A stretch of DNA of 20,906 nucleotides from Methanomassiliicoccaceae archaeon UBA113 (GTDB lineage: Archaea; Thermoplasmatota; Thermoplasmata; Methanomassiliicoccales; Methanomethylophilaceae). The notes below the pieces were generated by a model. The model was not told where the DNA came from. It made no database searches and was given only the letters and a program-made list of their open reading frames with translations. The translations under genes were made by a program, and so were the position numbers. The stretch lies in NCBI GenBank assembly GCA_002506175.1, contig DAXB01000020.1:1451-22356 (forward strand), read 5' to 3'. Below are positions 15,234 to 20,906 of the stretch, piece by piece (position 1 is the first letter of the stretch; each line of letters starts with the position of its first letter).

Positions 15234-15601
15234 TCATAAGAAATCACACATGGATGCGATTCTCTCAGCAACTCCGAATGCTCCGATCATCTCCTCTTTA
15301 GGAGGGTCGTAACTATCATATCTTGTACTCACACAGTAACTGGTCAGTGCCTCGGCCCCATCGATAAGATCGTCTGGAAAGTCTCCTCCTGGAATTAATC
15401 TCAGCAGCTGTCTGATATCATGGGTCTTCCTGAAAGGTATGTTCAGGTCGCATAACTTCGCTTTAACACTCTTCTCCACATACTGCTGGAGGTGATAACA
15501 GATGATGCCTGTCATCTCATCATCGGTCTAGCAATCAGCATCGCTACGAACAGATCGCGCTCTGCCCTACCCCTGAGGGAATTGCCGTCAGGCTGATCCA
15601 T
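15234..15601 (-). pseudogene. HEPN-domain toxin-like gene, frameshifted
   Basis: Two frames together make one HEPN protein. From ATG 15601 the first frame gives MDQPDGNSLRGRAERDLFVA then MLIARP, the usual first helix. It runs into a stop, and the rest continues one base out of phase as DDEMTGIICYHLQQYVEKSV and KAKLCDLNIPFRKTHDIRQL, with the conserved QQ-x-x-EK-x-x-KA and KTHD motifs, ending at 15234. Putting one G back at CCGATG (about 15523) restores GCT AGA CCG GAT GAT. HEPN proteins pair with MNT nucleotidyltransferases as toxin-antitoxin modules, and that partner is directly upstream, overlapping by 14 nt. The R-x4-6-H type RNase motif of active toxins is not evident. Confidence 0.7.
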
Positions 15602-16003
15602 AGACGAACCTGCCCGTGTCCACTACCTCTTTCACGAACGAGCCGAATCTTACAGATTCTCTGGCGAACTCCTCCGGCGTGTAAACCAAGACGTCAACGG
15701 GCATGCCGATACATCCCACCGCACCCCTGGCCAGGGCGAACCTGTCAGTCCTGTCCAAATCGGTCTCCATGATCACCAGGAGATCGATGTCGCTGTCATC
15801 GTCTGCGGTCCCCCTGCATGCGGAACCGAAAAGTATGACGGCTTGCGGCGAGAGCTTCCTGACTATATTGTCGACTGCTACGTCACCTTGCTATAGTCGA
15901 AAGCCATACGGTTACCATGTTCTCCCGCCATTTTAAGTTTGATGTCGAAACTGTTGTTCCCACAATCTATGAGATTCCGATGCTGAATTAATTGTATCAT
16001 CAT
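15588..16003 (-). pseudogene. Minimal nucleotidyltransferase (MNT antitoxin-like), frameshifted
   Basis: The catalytic core is clear: VILFGSACRGTADDDSDIDL, with the GSxxRG motif and the D-x-D metal-binding pair, then LLVI. Upstream in that frame there is no start codon. The first frame, open from ATG 16003 (ATG 15919 is an alternative preceded by GGGAG), ends with WLFDYSKVT and then TAG; one extra G near 15880 would join it as KVTVAVDNIVRKLSP. MNT proteins neutralise HEPN toxins, in studied cases by modifying them with AMP. Both genes of this pair are broken by a single missing G, which suggests decay of the module, or sequence errors. ATG 16003 is 25 nt from the promoter box. Confidence 0.7.
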
Positions 16004-16024
16004 GAGATCGTTTTCATCCAATCT

Positions 16025-16052
16025 GGGTAAAAACTAACACCGCTACATGCAG
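16025..16052 (-). promoter_or_regulatory. Promoter of MNT/HEPN pair with shared motif
   Basis: The minus strand shows CTGCATGTAG (16052-16043), eight bases, then GTTTTTACCC (16034-16025), and 25 nt from its A to ATG 16003. This is the best-conserved of the three copies and also shares flanking GTAGG with the tadC copy. Confidence 0.55.
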
Positions 16053-16135
16053 CCTACTTCTGATTCACTTTTTTCTGTGCAGCATTTGAAACCAATCATC
16101 CAATCGGGTTTAGTATGATTATGCGGGTGATTTCT

Positions 16136-16209
16136 ATGTATTGTAATACATATTTAACATGAAAAAATCATAAATATTGTACTACAATACAATAATTCAA
16201 ATATATTTG
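16136..16209 (+). promoter_or_regulatory. Promoter region of second ATPase with TTGTA dyads
   Basis: Contains two perfect dyads, ATGTATTGTAATACAT (16136-16151) and TATTGTACTACAATA (16175-16189), and a TATA-like CAAATATATTTG (16199-16210 region) about 25 nt before ATG 16225. The TTGTA/TACAA half-site also occurs in the inverted repeat at 5837 and in the repeats at 20795-20860. Confidence 0.45.
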
Positions 16210-16224
16210 ACAATATGTTGTATT

Positions 16225-17433
16225 ATGGTACATAAGTTTGTAGAACGTCCCCAATACATGTCCAGGCTTGAAGCATTCAAGGACAACACCGATTTGATCA
16301 AAGTCCTGACCGGCGTGAGAAGATGCGGGAAATCTACGCTGCTGAACCAATACAGTGAAAAATTGATGCAATCTGGTGTGGATAACAGAGAGATCCTCCA
16401 AATCAATTTCGAATCAAGCAAGTACAATTGGATAAAGGATTACACGGCACTGAGTGAGTACCTTATGAAATCAGTCCCGAGCGAAGGACGCTTTTATGTT
16501 ATGCTGGATGAGATCCAGAGGGTCGATGAATGGGAGAGGTCTGTGAACGCTCTGATGGTGGATACGGAAGCAGACATATACATAACAGGCTCCAACGCCC
16601 ACATACTCTCCTCCGACCTGTCCACATACCTCACTGGACGCTACGTGGAGATCCGGATGCTCCCGCTGTCATTCTCCGAATACTGCGATTACAGGAGGAA
16701 CGGGAGGAGCAGAGAGACAGTTTTCAGAGAATATTTCGAATACGGCGGATTCCCTACGGTGGACGCGGAACAAGGTGAAATCTCAGCCACATCCGCCTTG
16801 AAAGACCTGTACGACTCCATCCTGAACAACGACATAGTCCGCAGAAGTGATATTAGGAACCACACGGAACTGGACAATCTGGTCAGACATCTCCTTCTGA
16901 ATATCGGCAACCCTGTGAATGTCAGTGGCATAGCAAGAGAACTCGGAATCAACGTGCGTACGGTTGAGAAATATATGTCTCTCGTTCAGGATGCATGCCT
17001 GTTCTATCGCGTCGACAGGTATGACCTGAGATCTGCCGCACTCAATCCCACTCCGAAATACTATGCCGTAGACCAGGGTCTGCGCAACAACGAGGTCGGA
17101 ATGGCCAGCAAGGACAGAGGAAGAGTCCTGGAGAACATGGTGTATCTGGAACTCAGCCGCAGAGGATACAGGGTGATGGTCGGCAAATGGAACTCCAAGG
17201 AGATCGATTTCGTCACATTGAAACACGGGAGGCAGGAATACTGGCAGGTTTGCCTCGGATATTATGATGATGAGACCGAACAGAGAGAATTGGCCCCCCT
17301 AAGGGCCATCGATGACAACAACCGCAAGACCGTCATACTCTTAGACGGCGCAATATCGGGGTTCACTAAGGACGGAATAAGGGAATTATCCGCAATCGAT
17401 TTCTTCTCGGGAGAGGATGAGAGGATTGAGTGA
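16225..17433 (+). CDS. COG1373-type AAA ATPase with DUF4143-like C-terminus (second copy)
   Basis: A 402-residue ATPase of a different branch from the other two. It has Walker A GVRRCGKST (30-38), Walker B FYVMLDEIQRVDEW, sensor YITGSNAHILSSDLSTYLTG, the conserved LPLSFSEYCDYR and YGGFPTV segments, a winged-helix-like linker (VSGIARELGINVRTVEKYMS) and a C-terminal nuclease-like domain (EIDFVTL, EYWQVCLGY). In this last motif the Lys of the E-x-K pattern is Gln-Val, so nuclease activity is doubtful. ATG 16225 is favoured over an upstream ATG 16177 because a TATA-like box lies about 25 nt upstream and the family begins near this Met. The C-terminus overlaps a related fragment in another frame. 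Confidence 0.85.
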   Translation: MVHKFVERPQYMSRLEAFKDNTDLIKVLTGVRRCGKSTLLNQYSEKLMQSGVDNREILQINFESSKYNWIKDYTALSEYLMKSVPSEGRFYVMLDEIQRVDEWERSVNALMVDTEADIYITGSNAHILSSDLSTYLTGRYVEIRMLPLSFSEYCDYRRNGRSRETVFREYFEYGGFPTVDAEQGEISATSALKDLYDSILNNDIVRRSDIRNHTELDNLVRHLLLNIGNPVNVSGIARELGINVRTVEKYMSLVQDACLFYRVDRYDLRSAALNPTPKYYAVDQGLRNNEVGMASKDRGRVLENMVYLELSRRGYRVMVGKWNSKEIDFVTLKHGRQEYWQVCLGYYDDETEQRELAPLRAIDDNNRKTVILLDGAISGFTKDGIRELSAIDFFSGEDERIE

Positions 17434-17587
17434 GGTGGGCGGACACGAGATCCGACCATATTGTGTCGATGATTCGTTCATGAAGATACTGATCGTTAAC
17501 GGGAACGAAAGACCATGGACGGATAGATTCGGGATAACGACGGTCGGTATCACGAACTTCCTCCTGGACGAGAATATAGTCAGATGA
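17417..17587 (+). pseudogene. C-terminal remnant of a second COG1373-type ATPase
   Basis: A 56-codon frame overlapping the end of the intact ATPase in another phase. Its sequence parallels the last 50 residues of that ATPase: HEIRPYCVDDSF then MKILIVNGNERP and FGITTVGITNFLLDE, against QRELAPLRAIDDNN, RKTVILLDG and DGIRELSAIDFFSGE. ATPases of this family typically end in a short strand of the form G-I-x-x-x-x-I-x-x-F-L. The fragment suggests that two paralogues once stood in tandem, or that the present gene replaced an older one whose tail remains. A separate small gene is less likely. Confidence 0.45.
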
Positions 17588-17609
17588 GGATGAACCGTAA
17601 ACTCGCATA

Positions 17610-17618
17610 TTTATAATG
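17610..17618 (+). promoter_or_regulatory. TATA-like box of the methyltransferase gene
   Basis: TTTATAATG lies about 25-28 nt before the GGAGAT ribosome site at 17638-17643. It overlaps an ATG at 17616, which therefore is unlikely to be the start. Confidence 0.4.
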
Positions 17619-17648
17619 ACGAATACCTCCACAGAACGGAGATATCAG

Positions 17649-18263
17649 ATGAACTCCTTCTCTGAGTATATCGGATCGCAGTTCGGCAATCCGCACGGCA
17701 TCATAGGGATGATCTGCTGCTTCATAATGAACCGCATCAACCGTCCGATGTACGACAGGACGGTAGAACTCCTCAAACTCGGTCCGGAAAACCGCGTACT
17801 GGACATAGGGTATGGGAACGGATACCTGCTGAATTCGGTGTACAGGAAAACGGGGGCCGAGCTTCACGGCATCGATATCTCAGAAGATATGAGGAAACGG
17901 GCCGATAAGAGGAACAGGGCCGCAAGGAACGATAGGAAACTGTTCCTGAAGGTAGGCGACTGCTGCAACCTCTGTTACGAGGATGAATACTTCCATGCTG
18001 TCACCTCCATCAACACAGTGTACTTCTGGAGCGATACGGCAAAAGGCCTTTCGGAAATCCGCAGGACGCTCAAGACAGGATGCTCGTTCTACAACGTCGC
18101 ATACTCCAAAGAGTTCCTGGACAGTCTGCGTTACACGGAAAAGGGCTTCAAGAAATTCGAACCCGAAGAACTGGCGGAACTCGGCAGACAGGCGGGATTC
18201 AATACCATATCCGTTCAGGATATAGTGAAAGGAAAAAGCTTCGTTGTGATCTACACGAAGTGA
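17649..18263 (+). CDS. Class I SAM-dependent methyltransferase
   Basis: A 204-residue enzyme with the Rossmann methyltransferase pattern: motif I VLDIGYGNGYL (50-60), the acidic end of strand 2 in LHGIDISEDM, a motif around FHAVTSINTVYFW and a C-terminal strand SFVVIYTK. The N-terminal QFGNPHGIIGMICCFIMNRI is characteristic of a family often annotated only as a UbiE-like methyltransferase; the substrate is unknown. ATG 17649 is preceded by GGAGAT at good spacing and by a TATA-like box; the in-frame ATG at 17616 falls inside that promoter. It is convergent with an ACR3-like transporter gene 45 nt away. Arsenic methylation is possible from context, but no ArsM-type cysteine triad is evident. 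Confidence 0.8.
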   Translation: MNSFSEYIGSQFGNPHGIIGMICCFIMNRINRPMYDRTVELLKLGPENRVLDIGYGNGYLLNSVYRKTGAELHGIDISEDMRKRADKRNRAARNDRKLFLKVGDCCNLCYEDEYFHAVTSINTVYFWSDTAKGLSEIRRTLKTGCSFYNVAYSKEFLDSLRYTEKGFKKFEPEELAELGRQAGFNTISVQDIVKGKSFVVIYTK

Positions 18264-18308
18264 CACCTACGTCGATTTAATACTTTTTCATGAGAGATAG
18301 CAAGAAGA

Positions 18309-19268
18309 TCATCCCAAAAACACTTCTCTTTTCCTTCCTCTCAAATAGCTCGCGACGGACAGGAACGGCAACTCTATCAGCGGGCATATGACCAAAACGG
18401 CCAACACCAGCGGCTGGTTCTGGAACAGGGACGACATCATCGCCAGGATCAGCGGGGAGTTCCTTGCCAGAACGACGAACATCAGAGATGTGGATTGATC
18501 AAATCCCCATCCGAGTTTCGAAGAAACGGCCAAGGACATCAGAGTAGTAGCCACGAAGAAGACCAGCAGCGGCGCGATGCATTCCACGAGCATCTGGATG
18601 TTGTCCAGGATATCAGAGGAACAGCTGAGGAACATCTGGAAGACCGCTATGCACAGGAATATGATCTGACCCAACGATGAGTTGCCGGCCGAACCGTCCT
18701 GAATGCGGCGCATGCTTTCATTGGATACGGCTGCGCGGCGCACCGTGAACGACAGAATGAACGGCACCGCCAATGTTAGAAGGGACACGATGATCGGGTC
18801 GTACGATTCCATATGGATATCCGCTCCGAACATCACTACGAGATAGAGCGGCACCAGTACTATCTGCAGGATCATGTTCAGCGGAAGGATGGCACTGCTC
18901 ACAGCCATATCCCCCTTGGAGGCGGCCGTGAACACCAGATACCAATCAGTGCACGGTGCGGCAAGGCACAGCAGCAGTCCGATGCGCACATCCACGTCCC
19001 CTGCGAAGAACAGATATCCGAGACCGAACGCGAAGAAGGGTGTCCAGATGAAGTTAAGGATCACCGACGTAACGGTGAAACGATGGTTGAGGAACGCTTC
19101 GCGCAACGCCTTCCCATCGATGCATATGAACACGAAGTACAGCATCGCAGCCAACGCGACGCTGATGAGGTAATCGGATACGGCGATGCCCGTGAGATGC
19201 CCTACGGCCAATCCGAAAGCTGCCGACAGCAGCATGGCCACTGTATGGACCAACGCCTCGTGCTTCAT
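18309..19268 (-). CDS. ACR3/BASS-family transporter (arsenite-permease-like)
   Basis: A 319-residue membrane protein with about ten helices. Helix 4 carries AAPCTDWYLVF with C106, matching the conserved A-P-C-T motif of ACR3 arsenite efflux permeases, and a late helix carries LARNSPLILAMM, matching their ArNsL motif. Bile-acid:sodium symporter (BASS) relatives share the fold. Arsenite export is the best guess, but D107-W108 differ from the usual residues, so substrate is uncertain. There is no ArsR or ArsC gene beside it. A TATA-like CATTATATG (minus strand, about 19290-19298) lies 25 nt before ATG 19268, suggesting a leaderless transcript. Confidence 0.75.
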   Translation of the reverse strand: MKHEALVHTVAMLLSAAFGLAVGHLTGIAVSDYLISVALAAMLYFVFICIDGKALREAFLNHRFTVTSVILNFIWTPFFAFGLGYLFFAGDVDVRIGLLLCLAAPCTDWYLVFTAASKGDMAVSSAILPLNMILQIVLVPLYLVVMFGADIHMESYDPIIVSLLTLAVPFILSFTVRRAAVSNESMRRIQDGSAGNSSLGQIIFLCIAVFQMFLSCSSDILDNIQMLVECIAPLLVFFVATTLMSLAVSSKLGWGFDQSTSLMFVVLARNSPLILAMMSSLFQNQPLVLAVLVICPLIELPFLSVASYLRGRKREVFLG

Positions 19269-19290
19269 GGATTATTATCGGAACACAGAC

Positions 19291-19297
19291 ATATAAT
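19291..19297 (-). promoter_or_regulatory. TATA-like box of the transporter gene
   Basis: The minus strand reads ATTATAT here, 23-29 nt before ATG 19268. It supports that start and a leaderless message. Confidence 0.4.
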
Positions 19298-19395
19298 GAT
19301 GAAGTATTGTTCTGAAGGAATGCCAGATTCGACTGACATCTGCTCCTCCCACTGAACGTTCCTGCGGTTATATGAAATCGTGACCGCTGACTACA

Positions 19396-20778
19396 TCAGT
19401 TGAACGAGGGCCCATCCGGTTTACTGTCCATGCTGGTTATGAAAGCGGATGCAAATATCGGATAGTGCTCTATACCGTTTTTATCGACATATATGTTCGA
19501 TTCCTCTATCATTATCTTTCTTGCCACTTGGAAGTAATTGCCCACTTTGGAAAGAGATGCCGCGCTGCGATTTGATCCGGATTTGACCTCCAACACAGCA
19601 ACCCCGTCCCAGAAATCCAACAGGAAATCGAGCTCCATCTTCCCTTCCCCTTTGCTGTTGTTGTAATAAAACAACTTCTTTCCGCATTTTACCAGGCAAT
19701 CAGCCACAGCATTTTCCGTAACCGCGCCGAAATTGTAGGAATGGTCCCCATTATAGATGGCGAGACGCGCCTTGTCCCCGTATGCATTGAGAAGAAGCCC
19801 CGTATCTGAAAGATACACCTTGAACACATCCCTCTTAACGTATTTCCCTAGAGGGAGGGCTGGTTGCTCCAGGCCATAACAGAAAACCCCGTATCCAGCA
19901 CCTTTTATCCACAGGAGATTCTCCATATATTTATCAGCGGATTTGCGGGTCTTGCCCCCGGTTATGCGGGAATACATAAACTTACGGTTAGTATCGGCCA
20001 ACTGATAAGGTATAGAATCGAAACATTCAGCGGTTTTGATACGATCATTCCCTTCATTGTATCTGTTGATGTCCCTGATGCATGAGGACAGCAGTTCAGC
20101 GTGAATCTTGCTAACAGGCCTGAAATCTAGTGTTTCCACGAAAGTGTTAACCGCCTCCGGCATTCCACCGACTATGAGGAACTCCCTGAACAGCCCTGTC
20201 AGCCTTTGGTATATCTGATCGTCTATCGGAATCCTGTCGCGTATGCATCCTTTGACTTCTGCGATGATATCCTCCGGAACCCCACGCGCCCACAGGTATT
20301 CCTCGAAATCTAGAGGATACATGACCATTATCTCCTCATATCCCATCGGGATGAGGCACTCATTCTCGCCGTCATCCGTTCTGTAATCAGACTGAGGTAC
20401 CCTGACGCCGAGGAGGGAACCTGAGGCTATTACATCCAGCTTCCCATAGATCGATAATTGCTTCAATGCGCTGTATGCACGTTTACCGTCCTGGATCTCA
20501 TCCAAGAACACCAAGGTCTCTCCCTCAACGACATTATCCATACCGAAATTCAATGTGAGCCTGCGTATTATCTCCGGTGCGGTTATGTCCCCGCTGAATA
20601 TGGATTCCATCTGAGGAGAGTCATGGAAGTTGATGATTATCTGGTGCTTGTACTCGGCTTTGGCAAAGGCTTCTACGATGTATGTCTTACCGACTTGTCT
20701 CTGTCCGCTTATCACCAGACACTTGTGCTTGCGGTTCTTCCATTCGAGCAATTCATCATATACCTTTCTTTTCAGCAT
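19396..20778 (-). CDS. AAA ATPase with DUF4143 nuclease-like domain (third copy)
   Basis: A 460-residue ATPase closely related in layout to the copy at 11575: N-terminal LKRKVYDELLEWK, Walker A GQRQVGKT (25-32), Walker B TLVFLDEIQDG, sensor VIASGSLLGV, then MYPLDFEEYLWARG, LIVGGMPEAVNTF and a C-terminal ELDFLL plus VAVLEVKSG, so the E-x-K nuclease-like motif is intact. ATG 20778 is preferred; GTG 20784 two codons upstream is possible, and TATA-like TATATAC at 20804-20810 fits either. The promoter is formed by two 33-bp tandem repeats. Function of this family is not established. It is convergent with nothing and sits at the right end beside the transporter gene on the same strand. Confidence 0.85.
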   Translation of the reverse strand: MLKRKVYDELLEWKNRKHKCLVISGQRQVGKTYIVEAFAKAEYKHQIIINFHDSPQMESIFSGDITAPEIIRRLTLNFGMDNVVEGETLVFLDEIQDGKRAYSALKQLSIYGKLDVIASGSLLGVRVPQSDYRTDDGENECLIPMGYEEIMVMYPLDFEEYLWARGVPEDIIAEVKGCIRDRIPIDDQIYQRLTGLFREFLIVGGMPEAVNTFVETLDFRPVSKIHAELLSSCIRDINRYNEGNDRIKTAECFDSIPYQLADTNRKFMYSRITGGKTRKSADKYMENLLWIKGAGYGVFCYGLEQPALPLGKYVKRDVFKVYLSDTGLLLNAYGDKARLAIYNGDHSYNFGAVTENAVADCLVKCGKKLFYYNNSKGEGKMELDFLLDFWDGVAVLEVKSGSNRSAASLSKVGNYFQVARKIMIEESNIYVDKNGIEHYPIFASAFITSMDSKPDGPSFN

Positions 20779-20794
20779 AATCACTCATAACGTT

Positions 20795-20860
20795 GTTACT
20801 ATTTGTATATAATTACAATTTGTACCAGGTATTTATTGTAAATAAATACAATTTGTACCA
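20795..20860 (-). repeat. Two tandem 33-bp repeats over the promoter of the third ATPase
   Basis: Units 20828-20860 and 20795-20827 match at 27 of 33 positions on the minus strand; both begin TGGTACAAATTGTA. The first unit also contains a perfect dyad ATTTATT-GTA-AATAAAT (20831-20847). The second unit includes the TATA-like box. The 33-bp length equals the period of the unrelated array before the ATPase at 11575. Confidence 0.65.
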
Positions 20861-20906
20861 AAAAAGGTAATTGAGACAAATCAGCCTCTTTCTGAAAAAC
20901 AGTGGG

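Noticed and set aside
15888..15896. A TAG in the MNT gene as a third amber readthrough case
   Set aside because: Frame-by-frame reading shows that the family-like N-terminus (FDYSKVT) lies in a different frame from the catalytic core, so a one-base shift explains the break better than amber decoding.
17366..17632. Minus-strand 88-codon frame across the ATPase end
   Set aside because: It crosses the intact ATPase end, the remnant and the methyltransferase promoter; no motif or start signal supports it.

Overview
The window looks like archaeal DNA, most probably a host-associated Methanomassiliicoccales-type methanogen (inference). Sequence support: TATA-like boxes about 25 nt upstream of start codons, several apparently leaderless genes, archaeal type IV pilus genes (GspE/TadA ATPase, TadC-like membrane protein), and TAG codons that sit inside reading frames. 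None of 18 recognisable coding units ends in TAG (15 TGA, 3 TAA). That fits a genome in which TAG can be decoded, for example as pyrrolysine.

Left part (1-3808): a visibly more A+T-rich operon with the tail of a GyrI-like domain protein, an HlyD-type membrane fusion protein and a C39 peptidase-containing ABC exporter. Together the last two make a double-glycine peptide maturation and export machine, probably acquired by transfer. Positions 3809-4608 hold only decayed coding fragments. Three small minus-strand genes follow: an unknown 71-residue protein, a winged-helix regulator and a ribbon-helix-helix (RHH) protein.

Middle part (5770-9950): a mobile-looking module. A perfect 12-bp inverted repeat separates the divergent RHH gene from two translationally coupled tyrosine recombinases, each with three N-terminal core-binding-like repeats. 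The second has an in-frame amber codon and lacks the usual catalytic His. Downstream come a strong TATA box, about 370 nt of dense RNA-like structure, a small gene with another in-frame TAG, and a strong hairpin.

Pilus locus (9948-15146, minus strand): zinc-ribbon protein, then GspE ATPase, then a TadC-like protein that is truncated at its C-terminus. An oppositely oriented AAA/DUF4143 ATPase, carrying its own array of four 33-bp-spaced repeats, sits between gspE and tadC as if inserted. A decayed nucleotidyltransferase (MNT)/HEPN toxin-antitoxin pair lies upstream. Three minus-strand promoters here (leader ORF plus tadC, zinc-ribbon plus gspE, MNT/HEPN) share one palindromic motif, one TATA position and an ATG exactly 25 nt downstream.

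Right part (16000-20906): a second ATPase of the COG1373 type, followed by the C-terminal remnant of a paralogue, a SAM methyltransferase, an ACR3/BASS-like transporter, and a third AAA/DUF4143 ATPase whose promoter is also built from 33-bp repeats. The most unusual theme is the repeated pairing of DUF4143-type ATPases with private 33-bp-period repeats over their promoters.
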